From an uncultured Gemella sp. (GTDB lineage Bacteria > Bacillota > Bacilli > Staphylococcales > Gemellaceae), in the NCBI GenBank assembly GCA_947254465.1, contig CAMYEU010000089.1:1-6919 (forward strand): a DNA stretch of 6,919 nucleotides, read 5' to 3'. The notes under the pieces were generated by a model. It had not been told where the DNA came from, made no database searches, and worked only from the letters and a program-made list of their open reading frames with translations. Position numbers and translations under genes: made by a program. Shown one piece after another: positions 1 to 6,493 of the stretch. Each line of letters starts with the position of its first letter. The stretch's first letter is position 1.

Positions 1-49
1 ACGAGATCCTGAGATGTCTCGTGGGCTCGGAGATGTGTATAAGAGACAG
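1..49 (+). other. Untrimmed Nextera i7-side adapter (synthetic, not genomic)
   Basis: Bases 1-7 match the inner end of the Illumina P7 oligo. Bases 8-15 (CCTGAGAT) sit exactly where the 8-base i7 index belongs and, from memory, match Nextera XT index N715. Bases 16-49 are the Nextera read-2 transposase adapter, ending with the 19-bp Tn5 mosaic end at 31-49. Genomic sequence therefore begins at base 50. The mosaic end is repeated inverted at 6880-6898. This is library DNA left in the assembly, so nothing biological should be read into it. Confidence 0.98.
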
Positions 50-645
50 GTTCAGAACCAATCGCAGAAAGTTTTGGTGAGTTAGACGTGAATATCGACT
101 TCCGTCTTGCTGACTACCTTGAAGAGAACAAAACAGAAGAAGGTTGGCGCGGATTCCACAGAATCGAAAAAATTATGTGGGAACAAAATACTACTAAAGG
201 TACTGAACAATACGCTGAGCAACTAGTAAAAGATATTAAAGAATTAAAAGCTAAAGTCGCTACTGTTGAAGTTACTCCTGATTTAATGGTAACTGGAGCT
301 GTTGACCTACTTAATGAAGTTGCAACACAAAAAATCACAGGTGAAGAAGAAATCTACTCTCATACTGACCTTTACGACTTTAAAGCTAATATCGAAGGTG
401 CTGAGGAAATCTTTAAGATTTTTAAACCTTTAATCGAGAAAAAAGATAGTAAATTAGCTAAGGATTTAACTGAAAAATTTGCTACAATAAATAGCTTATT
501 AGACAAATATAAAACTGATGAAAAACACTACAAACTATATACTGATTTAACAAAAGAAAATACTAAAGAACTTTCTGAAGCAGTAACAAAATTAGGAGAA
601 CCACTTTCTCAAATGGGTGTAATTTTAGACGAAGAGGCTAAGTAA
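50..645 (+). CDS. efeO: EfeO/EfeM-type iron-binding protein (M75 imelysin-like), 5'-truncated
   Basis: C-terminal 197 residues of the extracytoplasmic iron-binding component of the EfeUOB uptake system, which is thought to bind iron outside the membrane and pass it to EfeU. The frame is open back to the adapter junction and reads EPIAESFGELDVNIDFRLAD, a typical EfeO/EfeM block. The GTG at 88 is thus an internal valine, not the start. The family HxxE motif is visible as GFHRIEK (His at 157-159, Glu at 166-168), a likely metal-binding site of the M75 domain. The rest is helical and rich in Lys and Glu. The N-terminus is missing, so I cannot tell whether it carries a lipobox, as many Gram-positive homologues do, or a cupredoxin domain as in E. 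coli EfeO. The truncation comes from the contig end, not from gene decay. The stop is one base before efeB. The family call is secure; the exact iron species bound is inferred. Confidence 0.93.
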
Positions 646-646
646 T

Positions 647-1882
647 ATGGAAGAATCTGGTAAAAAATGGATTAACAAAAAAATAACAAGACGTGATTTC
701 CTGAAAAAAGCAGGAATGACTGGAGCCGGTGCAGTTGTTGGTGCTTCTGCTCTTGGTGGATTTTTCGCAAACAAAGCTGAGAATAACCGAGCTATAGCTG
801 ATGGAGAAGAAAAAATCACATTCTATGGAAAACACCAAGCTGGAATTACTACTCTTATGCAAAAATGTGTTTATTTTGTCGTGCTAGATTTACACTCAAC
901 TAAACGTGATGATGTAATCGACATGTTTAAGGAATGGACTAAATATAGTGAAAAATTAATGAACGGTGATCTTGTTGAACCTGCTCTTAAAAACCATTAT
1001 TTACCACCAAAAGATACTGGAGAAACGGTAGGGTTAAATCCCTATCGTTTAACTCTGACATTTGGGGTTAGTCCAAGTTTCTTAAAAAAAATGAACTTAG
1101 AGAATAAAAGTCTTGAAGAATTTAAAGACTTACCTCCTTTCGCTAGAGAACAATTAAAAGAAAAATATACAGGTGGAGATATCTGTATTCAAGCATGCGC
1201 AGATGATGAACAGGTAGCCTTCCATGCAGTACGTAACCTAGTTAGAAAAGCTCGTTCTACTGTAACTATGAAGTGGAGCCAATCTGGTTTTGCCGCTATT
1301 GGTAATCGTCTTGAAACACCGCGTAACCTTTTCGGATTTAAAGATGGTACTGCTAATGCAACTAAAGAAGACCAATTTGATAAAATTGTATGGTGCGATA
1401 AGGACAACTGGATGAAAGATGGTAGCTACATGGCTGTTAGACGTATCCAAATGCACCTTGAGACATGGGATAGAACAAGTTTAAATGAACAGGAAAATAC
1501 CTTCGGAAGATATAAGGATAGTGGTGCTCCTTTCGGAGAAACTGATGAATTCGCACCTATTGATCTTAATAAAAAAGGTCCAGATGGGAAACCTTTAATT
1601 CCTGTAACTTCTCACGTTCACTTAGCTCATAAACCTGGAGTAGAATTATTAAGGCGTTCTTATTCTTATTCAGACGGTATAAATGAGACTACAGGACAAT
1701 TCGACTCTGGGCTACTATTTATCTCATTCCAAAAAGATCCAAAACAATTTATAACTATCCAGAATAGTCTAGGAAACGAAGATAAGATGAATGAATATAT
1801 AACTCATATCGGTAGCGGTCTATTTGCATGTTTTGGAGGAATTAAGGAGGGAGAATATATTGGCAAAAAACTATTTGACTAA
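647..1882 (+). CDS. efeB: EfeB, Tat-exported DyP-type haem peroxidase
   Basis: A 411-residue dye-decolourising-type haem peroxidase, close to the length of E. coli EfeB (about 423). In EfeUOB systems it acts outside the membrane on ferrous iron or haem; whether it oxidises iron or releases it from haem is debated. The N-terminus is a textbook twin-arginine signal: TRRDFLK at residues 14-20, then a Gly/Ala-rich hydrophobic stretch to about residue 40, with a plausible AIA cleavage site ending at 51. The DyP GxxDG motif is G230-F-K-D233-G234, with Asp233 as the distal catalytic residue. By alignment with E. coli EfeB from memory, His323 (in SHVHLAH) is the proximal haem ligand and Arg336 (in LLRRSYSY) the distal arginine. 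The start at 647 follows the efeO stop by one base, with GAAGAGG at 631-637 as a fair ribosome binding site, suggesting translational coupling. The 3' end contains the efeU ribosome binding site and first codons. All key residues are present. Confidence 0.96.
   Translation: MEESGKKWINKKITRRDFLKKAGMTGAGAVVGASALGGFFANKAENNRAIADGEEKITFYGKHQAGITTLMQKCVYFVVLDLHSTKRDDVIDMFKEWTKYSEKLMNGDLVEPALKNHYLPPKDTGETVGLNPYRLTLTFGVSPSFLKKMNLENKSLEEFKDLPPFAREQLKEKYTGGDICIQACADDEQVAFHAVRNLVRKARSTVTMKWSQSGFAAIGNRLETPRNLFGFKDGTANATKEDQFDKIVWCDKDNWMKDGSYMAVRRIQMHLETWDRTSLNEQENTFGRYKDSGAPFGETDEFAPIDLNKKGPDGKPLIPVTSHVHLAHKPGVELLRRSYSYSDGINETTGQFDSGLLFISFQKDPKQFITIQNSLGNEDKMNEYITHIGSGLFACFGGIKEGEYIGKKLFD
1845..1850 (+). 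promoter_or_regulatory. Strong ribosome binding site fixing the efeU TTG start
   Basis: AGGAGG, inside AAGGAGGGAG at 1844-1853, lies 9 bases before the TTG at 1860-1862. It is embedded in the last codons of efeB. The frame is open further upstream (another TTG at 1824), but that start would read through this site and place twelve charged residues before the signal sequence, so 1860 is the better start. Confidence 0.85.
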
Positions 1883-3557
1883 AATAATTTTAGCTTTTAT
1901 CGTTCTTTTCAGTTTTAGTTCTCCATTTTTAAAAACTATTGTAGCAAAAGAATCATACAGTAATCTTTTTATAAAAATTACCGATGCTAATACTGCAATA
2001 AAAAATAACGAACAAGACAAAGCTAAAAGATTAATTGAAGAATTTAAAACAGAATTTGAAATAACTAAAAATTCAGATTCTGAAGCTGGAAACAAAGTTA
2101 AACAAACATTGAAATCAAATGATATTAATGAAGAACAACTTAGGGAATTATCAACAACACTACTCGCTTTTGAAAATGAACAAAATCCTTTAGACGTTGA
2201 AGCCGAGAAAAAAGCTTTTAAAACAAAACTTTATCCTGCATTTGATAAATTAGAAAAAGCTATCGACACTAAAGATGTTGAAACTATGAAAGCAGAATAT
2301 GTTAAATACAATGCTGCTTGGGTTCGTAATGAAGGTATCGTAAGAACACTTGAACCTGCTTACTACGGAAAAGTAGAAACAACAATGTCATTTCTACGTA
2401 GTTCTATGGAAGTTGAACCTTATGACTATCAAACTACAAAATTATATCTAACAGATTTAAAAACTTATCTAGATGATTTCCTTGCTGGAAAAAAGTTAGA
2501 ACAAAATTCAGAAGTTAAAACACTTGAACAAGGGATAAAGCTTCTTGAAGATAGCCTTGCAGCTTTTAAAGATGGAAATAATGTACAAGGTTCACAGAAA
2601 ATGAAGAAATTCATAGAAGTTTGGCCTATTATCGAAGGAGAAGTTCGAACACGAAACGCTTCACTATATACAAAAGTAGAAAGCGAAACTCCTATCATTA
2701 TGGTTAAAGGTAGCGAACAAAAATATCAAGAACAGCTTAAAATCTTAATTACAGAGCTTTCTAAAATCGATACGAAATCTAACTATTCTGCATTAGATTC
2801 TATGCTAATCTTACTTCGTGAAGGTGTTGAAGCATTAATTATCGTCTTATCTCTAGCAAGTGCATTAAAAGCTGCGAAACAGAAAAAAGGATTAATCTGG
2901 ATTTATGCGGGTGCCTTAGTAGGTATTTTTTCTAGTATACTTGCAGCCGTTATTTTAAAATACTCATTCCCTGCTCTATCATCTGGTACTAACCGTGAAA
3001 TCATCGAAGGTGTTGTTGGTATCTTTGCTGTAATCATGATGATAGGCATTGGAATCTGGCTACACAGTAAGAGTTCTGTTAAAGCATGGAAGAAATATAT
3101 GGATACAAAGTTAAATCTAGTACTTTCCACTGGAAGCTTCATTTCTATGTTTACACTTAGCTTCCTAGCAGTATTCCGTGAAGGGGCAGAAACTATATTA
3201 TTCTATGCTGGTATTATGCCATTAATCACTACAGCTAACCTACTAATCGGTATAGCACTTGCTATTGTCGCTTTAATAATTATCGGTATAATCATGGTTA
3301 AAGCTTCTGGAAAATTACCTATTAGTAAAGTATTCCTAGTATTATCTTGGTTAATATACATTCTAGGATTTAAAATGCTTGGAGTAAGTATACATGCTTT
3401 ACAAATAACTGACATCCTATCAAATCACATTATAGATTATCTACCTACTATCGAAATTTTAGGAATCTATCCTAGTTTCGAAGTAGTAATAGCTCAACTA
3501 ATTTACATTATTGTTGTAGCCATTAGTATATTCTATGAAAAATCTAAAAATAAATAG
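1860..3557 (+). CDS. efeU: EfeU/FTR1-family iron permease with large extracytoplasmic N-terminal domain
   Basis: A 565-residue FTR1-family permease, the membrane channel of the EfeUOB system. Residues 1-30 look like a signal peptide (LAKNYLTKIILAFIVLFSFS, then VAK). Residues about 32-305 are a soluble helical region that E. coli EfeU (about 276 residues) lacks; longer Gram-positive homologues such as staphylococcal FepC have one. It contains three degenerate repeats, clearest around Trp154 and Trp255. The C-terminal half has about seven membrane segments (roughly 313-336, 344-367, 380-401, 420-452, 460-481, 488-514, 540-559). The two iron-translocating REGxE motifs of the family are intact: R320-E-G-V-E324 and R440-E-G-A-E444. 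An EIIEG motif near 380 is a further acidic element. Translation starts at TTG 1860, overlapping efeB by 23 bases, with a strong ribosome binding site. tatC follows after 10 bases. Family assignment is firm; the N-terminal domain's role (iron capture or docking of EfeO/EfeB) is inference. Confidence 0.94.
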   Translation: MAKNYLTKIILAFIVLFSFSSPFLKTIVAKESYSNLFIKITDANTAIKNNEQDKAKRLIEEFKTEFEITKNSDSEAGNKVKQTLKSNDINEEQLRELSTTLLAFENEQNPLDVEAEKKAFKTKLYPAFDKLEKAIDTKDVETMKAEYVKYNAAWVRNEGIVRTLEPAYYGKVETTMSFLRSSMEVEPYDYQTTKLYLTDLKTYLDDFLAGKKLEQNSEVKTLEQGIKLLEDSLAAFKDGNNVQGSQKMKKFIEVWPIIEGEVRTRNASLYTKVESETPIIMVKGSEQKYQEQLKILITELSKIDTKSNYSALDSMLILLREGVEALIIVLSLASALKAAKQKKGLIWIYAGALVGIFSSILAAVILKYSFPALSSGTNREIIEGVVGIFAVIMMIGIGIWLHSKSSVKAWKKYMDTKLNLVLSTGSFISMFTLSFLAVFREGAETILFYAGIMPLITTANLLIGIALAIVALIIIGIIMVKASGKLPISKVFLVLSWLIYILGFKMLGVSIHALQITDILSNHIIDYLPTIEILGIYPSFEVVIAQLIYIIVVAISIFYEKSKNK

Positions 3558-3567
3558 GTAACTTGCG

Positions 3568-4281
3568 ATGAAATATGGAGATAAAGTTTCTACTGTGGAT
3601 CATCTAACCGAACTTAGAAAGAGACTAATACTAAGCCTTGTGTTTTTTATTGTCTCTTTCATAGTTAGTTTATTATGGGCAGCGGATATTTATAAATTTT
3701 TAACTAGTAATTTTAATAATAAATTGATTGTTCTTGGACCTAATGATATACTATGGATATATCTAACTCTTGCAGGACTTTGTGCATTCACATTTTCTAT
3801 ACCATTTATTTGTTATCAAATTTGGGCATTTATAAAACCTGCATTAGAAGAAAGAGAAGCTCGTGCATTACTAGCTTATATACCGGCGGTATTCATTTGC
3901 TTTTCAGTAGGATTAGCTTTCGGGTTCTTTCTAGTAACTCCTGCTATCTTAAATGTGCTTCTTTCTATAGGAGATGATTTATTCAATACTCAATTAACAG
4001 CTCAAAACTATCTATCATTCGTCATTAATACGACAATACCGATAGCGATACTTTTTGAGTTTCCTGTTATTGTTGCATTCCTAACATCATTAGGTATACT
4101 AACACCTACCTTCTTAACTAGAAATAGAAGATATGCATATTTTATACTAATTGTAATAGCAGTAGTAATTACGCCTGCTGACTTTATAAGTGATATCGTT
4201 ATGTCAATACCATTAATATTAATTTATGAGATTAGTATCGTTATTAGCAAGTATATTTACAACAAAAGAGGTGAAAAGTAA
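3568..4281 (+). CDS. tatC: Twin-arginine translocase subunit TatC
   Basis: A 237-residue membrane protein, normal length for TatC, the Tat subunit that recognises the twin-arginine signal peptide. The cytoplasmic N-terminal motif DHLTELRKRL (11-20) places Glu15 and Arg17 where E. coli TatC has HLxELRxRL. Other family landmarks are the WAFIKPALEERE loop (86-97), FEFP with Glu164 (163-166), and TPAD with Asp205 (202-205). Six membrane segments fit roughly 20-38, 62-87, 100-124, 150-173, 188-203 and 206-228. It lies between efeU and tatA in one operon, so its obvious client is the EfeB signal peptide encoded 2.3 kb upstream. There is only a weak ribosome binding site (AGGT at 3556-3559, overlapping the efeU stop), so translation probably depends on coupling to efeU. 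The stop overlaps the tatA start by one base. Confidence 0.97.
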   Translation: MKYGDKVSTVDHLTELRKRLILSLVFFIVSFIVSLLWAADIYKFLTSNFNNKLIVLGPNDILWIYLTLAGLCAFTFSIPFICYQIWAFIKPALEEREARALLAYIPAVFICFSVGLAFGFFLVTPAILNVLLSIGDDLFNTQLTAQNYLSFVINTTIPIAILFEFPVIVAFLTSLGILTPTFLTRNRRYAYFILIVIAVVITPADFISDIVMSIPLILIYEISIVISKYIYNKRGEK

Positions 4282-4475
4282 TGGGATTTTTACGTGATAT
4301 AGGAGCACCTGGAGTTATAGTACTTATTATAGCTGCTCTAATAATCTTTGGGCCTAAACGTCTACCTGAACTTGGAGAATCAATCGGAAAAATGTTCACA
4401 TCATTTAAAAAATCAATTTCGGGATTAACAGAAGAGGAAAACTCTGGTAAAAAAGACGAAAAAAAAGATAATTAA
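4281..4475 (+). CDS. tatA: Twin-arginine translocase subunit TatA
   Basis: A 64-residue TatA/E-type protein that oligomerises at the membrane to form the Tat pathway. The layout is typical: a short N-terminus, one membrane segment (about residues 9-23, GVIVLIIAALIIF), the hinge FGPKRLPELG at 23-32, an amphipathic helix (about 33-49), and a charged Lys/Glu/Asp-rich tail. No separate TatB gene is visible, which fits the minimal TatA-TatC translocases of Gram-positive bacteria, where TatA is bifunctional. The start codon shares one base with the tatC stop (TAATG). It is preceded by a good ribosome binding site, AAAGAGGTGA, at 4265-4274. It is the last gene of the operon, with a terminator 5 bases downstream. 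Confidence 0.96.
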   Translation: MGFLRDIGAPGVIVLIIAALIIFGPKRLPELGESIGKMFTSFKKSISGLTEEENSGKKDEKKDN

Positions 4476-4479
4476 AATT

Positions 4480-4521
4480 AGACTTTACAGTATGTTTTTA
4501 GCATATCTGTAAAGTCTTTTT
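4480..4521 (+). terminator. Rho-independent terminator of the efe-tat operon, possibly bidirectional
   Basis: AGACTTTACAG (4480-4490) pairs perfectly with CTGTAAAGTCT (4507-4517). The stem is extended inward by TATG/CATA across a one-base bulge at 4506, with a short T-rich loop, and is followed by a T run at 4517-4521. It begins 5 bases after the tatA stop. The convergent metA gene ends at 4525, so read in reverse the same hairpin lies just past the metA stop and is followed by a looser TAATTTTAATT tract. It may therefore stop transcription from both sides, more weakly on the minus strand. Confidence 0.9.
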
Positions 4522-4524
4522 CTC

Positions 4525-5442
4525 TTATTTTGATAACTCAGTTAAATCATACGGTGTTTGTTGGTAAACTTGGTTTAACCAATTGTGATAGAATAAGTAA
4601 GCCACTCCACGCCATCTATTTTTAGGAGACTTCGTATCATCATTTCCTGGGTAATAATTCACAGGAACTTCGATTGGAAGATTACTATTTTTATCACGTA
4701 CATATTCGTTATGAAGTGTATCTGCATCATATTCGATATGCCCCGTTACAAAAACCTTTCTAAGATTTTTAGTCGCAGCGATTAATGTCCCAACCTCTTC
4801 TGATCTAGCTAATACATCAAGTTCAGAAATAGTAGGAAGCTTTTCTTCTTCTATCTTCGTATGCCTAGAATGAGGAGCTAAAAAAGTGTCTGTAAATCCT
4901 CTTGTTAATGTATGATTCTCTATAAGAACATCATGTTCAAATACTCCAAATATCTTATCATCAACTTGTTCTTTTTTGACACCGAAGTGATAGTATAAAC
5001 TAGCCTGAGCTGCCCAACAAATATTTAATGTTGAAAAGACATGAGTCTTACTCCATTCAAAAATTCTATTCAGTTCTCCCCAGTAATTTACATCTTCAAA
5101 TTCTAGTTGTTCAATAGGAGCACCTGTAATAATAAGTCCATCATAATATTTATCTTTCACTTCATCAAATGTTTTATAAAATTTCTCTAAGTAAGACTGT
5201 GCTGTGTTTTTTGCAATATGACTAGTCATATGAAGAAATTCTACAGTTATTTGAAGCGGAGAATTTCCTAAAAGTCTTAATAATTGACGTTCAGTTTCTT
5301 CTTTTTTAGGCATTAGATTCAAAATTAGAATTTTCAATGGTCGTATATCTTGATTCTTAGCTCTATTTTCTTCTATTACAACTACTCCCTCTTCTAATAA
5401 TTTATTTTTTACCGGTAATTCATTTTGAATACATATTGGCAT
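4525..5442 (-). CDS. metA: MetA, homoserine O-acyltransferase (predicted acetyl-CoA specific)
   Basis: A 305-residue MetA-family enzyme, normal length, that activates the homoserine hydroxyl in the first committed step of methionine synthesis, in the cytoplasm. The family block DIRPLKILILNLMPKK is at 32-47. The catalytic residues are Cys142 (in LNICWAAQA) and the His235/Glu237 pair (in TGHIEYD). Residue 111 (in GAPIEQLEF) is Glu. In the published comparison of Bacillus cereus and E. coli MetA, Glu at 111 goes with acetyl-CoA and Gly with succinyl-CoA, so O-acetylhomoserine is the predicted product despite the common annotation as succinyltransferase. The ATG is preceded by AAGGAG (5451-5456) at 8 bases' spacing. 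The gene appears monocistronic. It is transcribed from its own promoter through a T-box leader and converges on tatA, with a shared terminator between them. Family assignment is very secure; cofactor specificity is inferred from one residue. Confidence 0.96.
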   Translation of the reverse strand: MPICIQNELPVKNKLLEEGVVVIEENRAKNQDIRPLKILILNLMPKKEETERQLLRLLGNSPLQITVEFLHMTSHIAKNTAQSYLEKFYKTFDEVKDKYYDGLIITGAPIEQLEFEDVNYWGELNRIFEWSKTHVFSTLNICWAAQASLYYHFGVKKEQVDDKIFGVFEHDVLIENHTLTRGFTDTFLAPHSRHTKIEEEKLPTISELDVLARSEEVGTLIAATKNLRKVFVTGHIEYDADTLHNEYVRDKNSNLPIEVPVNYYPGNDDTKSPKNRWRGVAYLFYHNWLNQVYQQTPYDLTELSK

Positions 5443-5476
5443 TGTATTATCTCCTTAACTCTTCTTAATCTTAAAT

Positions 5477-5522
5477 AAAAAAACTCGTCACTATTACAAA
5501 CTAATGCAATAGGGACGAGTTT
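5477..5522 (-). terminator. T-box leader intrinsic terminator (metA attenuator)
   Basis: Read on the minus strand, AAACTCGTC (5522-5514) pairs with GACGAGTTT (5489-5481). Beyond a C/T mismatch, CTATTGC (5512-5506) pairs with GTAATAG (5497-5491), including one G-T wobble. The hairpin runs into seven T residues at 5483-5477. Its 5' arm overlaps the CGT and CCC segments needed by the antiterminator, so the two structures exclude each other, as expected for T-box attenuation. The metA ribosome binding site lies about 20 bases further on. Confidence 0.93.
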
Positions 5523-5697
5523 ATCGTGTTACCACCCATGTTTATGGATATAAATATCCACCTTAATCGGTACGTGTTCATACCGTTGTGCTATATCGCG
5601 CACCAACGTAATTACCTATTAGATAATTATTACTCCGAGACCATTTTCAATTACACCTCTTCTTACTTCCTCACACCAACCGAAAGCTCTCTATTTT
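5477..5697 (-). promoter_or_regulatory. T-box riboswitch leader of metA (tRNA-Met responsive)
   Basis: The leader opens with AGAGAG-type sequence (about 5692-5687) and a hairpin, CTTTC (5686-5682) with GGAAG (5670-5666), whose loop carries the T-box-like GGTTGGTG. An ATG at 5644-5642, in the context GAAAATGGTC, is the candidate specifier codon, matching methionine. Further hairpins are GTTGgTGC/GCACAAC (5607-5585), GGTA/TACC (5584-5569) and TGGATAT/ATATCCA (5560-5545). The antiterminator is textbook: GGG (5537-5535), a 7-base bulge TGGTAAC (5534-5528; consensus TGGNACC), ACG (5527-5525), a loop, CGT (5517-5515), CCC (5514-5512). TGGT should pair with the free ACCA end of uncharged tRNA, giving read-through into metA when methionine is short. 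The T-box identity is secure. The specifier rests on position and on fit to the downstream gene; I have not folded Stem I fully. Confidence 0.93.
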
Positions 5698-5752
5698 GAA
5701 TTAATTATAATCTACTTATCTCTTCAATGTTTTATATATTAATTTACTTAAT

Positions 5753-5781
5753 AGTATAAAGAATTTAACACTATTTGTCAA
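5753..5781 (-). promoter_or_regulatory. Sigma-A-type promoter for the metA leader
   Basis: On the minus strand, TTGACA (5781-5776) is a perfect -35 box and TATACT (5758-5753) a near-consensus -10 box, separated by exactly 17 bases. Transcription should start near 5746, giving a leader of about 300 nt before the metA ATG that contains the whole T-box. The bases between this promoter and the upstream phosphatase gene (5782-5840) are A/T-rich, and I see no convincing terminator there, so some read-through from upstream is possible. Confidence 0.88.
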
Positions 5782-5840
5782 TAGAAAGCATCTCAAAAAT
5801 CTTAAAAGCAAAAAATCTTCGTCTCTCTATTATCTATAAA

Positions 5841-6404
5841 TTATTTGTTAAATTCAATAAGTTTGAATTTATTACCATCGTAGTCAAGGACGCTAACCGA
5901 AGTATTTACTATAACTCCACGTCCTACTTCTTTAATACCCTTTTGAGTTAAGAAAGAACGAATTAAACCACCATGACATACAGCCAATATTGTTTTATCT
6001 GGGTGTTCTTCATTCTTTTCTTTAAAGAATGCTTCTACTCTATCAGCAGCATCAGAATCTAGTTCCATTCCTCTCGTTTCTCCAGCCTTCATTCCTGCTC
6101 CGTACTCAGCAAAAGAAACTCCTTCATACTCCCCGTATGACTTCTCTATTAATCTTTTATCTTTAATTACTTCTAATTTTTTATTATCTTCACTACTTGA
6201 ATTATCTAGCATATATCTTGCTGTATCGTATGCTCTACCTAAAACACTACTATAAGCTATATCAATATCATAACCTTCAATTTTCTTACCTGCTGCAATT
6301 CCTTGACGTATTCCCTCTTCGTTTAGAGGAATATCAGTATGCCCTTGAACCATTTTATTTTTATTGTAATCTGTTTCTCCATGTCGTGCTAAAATTATAC
6401 GCAT
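5841..6404 (-). CDS. Histidine phosphatase superfamily protein (phosphoglycerate mutase-like)
   Basis: A complete 187-residue cytoplasmic protein of the histidine phosphatase (branch 1) superfamily. The signature ARHGETDYNKN at the N-terminus gives the phospho-accepting His8 with Arg7 and Glu10. Arg57 (in SSVLGRAYDTA), Glu87 (in RLIEKSYGEYEG) and the second catalytic His144 (in AVCHGGLIR) complete the usual pocket. There is no signal peptide or membrane segment. Members with this short layout include GpmB-, PhoE- and CobC-like phosphatases. Nothing here singles out a substrate, and true cofactor-dependent glycolytic mutases are longer, so a general or metabolite phosphatase is more likely. 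The ATG has a strong ribosome binding site, AAAGGAGAA (6419-6411). A paralogue lies 89 bases upstream on the same strand, probably in the same transcript. Family very sure; substrate unknown. Confidence 0.92.
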   Translation of the reverse strand: MRIILARHGETDYNKNKMVQGHTDIPLNEEGIRQGIAAGKKIEGYDIDIAYSSVLGRAYDTARYMLDNSSSEDNKKLEVIKDKRLIEKSYGEYEGVSFAEYGAGMKAGETRGMELDSDAADRVEAFFKEKNEEHPDKTILAVCHGGLIRSFLTQKGIKEVGRGVIVNTSVSVLDYDGNKFKLIEFNK

Positions 6405-6440
6405 ATATTCTTCTCCTTTATTAAAAATAAGGGCGAAACT

Positions 6441-6469
6441 TATAGAAATTGATTTTTACTAAATCACAA
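6441..6469 (-). promoter_or_regulatory. Possible weak promoter between the two phosphatase genes
   Basis: On the minus strand, TTGTGA (6469-6464) and TCTATA (6446-6441) are spaced by 17 bases upstream of the complete phosphatase gene. Both boxes depart from consensus, and in DNA this A/T-rich such matches are common. It would let the downstream gene be expressed separately from its upstream paralogue. The segment also has an imperfect inverted repeat (6444-6472) without a T run, so I do not call a terminator. Confidence 0.25.
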
Positions 6470-6493
6470 TCTTTAAGTCTCCCCTTGTTTTAC

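Noticed and set aside
88..90. GTG at 88 as the start of the first gene
   Set aside because: The frame is open upstream to the adapter and reads a conserved EfeO block (EPIAESFGEL), and there is no ribosome binding site. It is an internal valine.
114..338. Minus-strand open frame opposite efeO, and similar frames opposite efeB, efeU and the phosphatase gene
   Set aside because: They lie antisense to clearly coding genes, have no ribosome binding sites or recognisable motifs, and have compositions typical of shadow frames.
3753..3977. Plus-strand open frame of 74 codons inside tatC
   Set aside because: It is out of frame within a well-conserved TatC sequence, is rich in Cys, Ser and Arg, and has no ribosome binding site.
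5545..5607. Cluster of small hairpins resembling a tRNA or other RNA gene
   Set aside because: They are explained as the middle stems of the T-box leader, and there is no tRNA T-loop or acceptor pairing.
5782..5840. Possible terminator after the complete phosphatase gene
   Set aside because: T-rich runs are present on the minus strand, but I found no stable stem before them.
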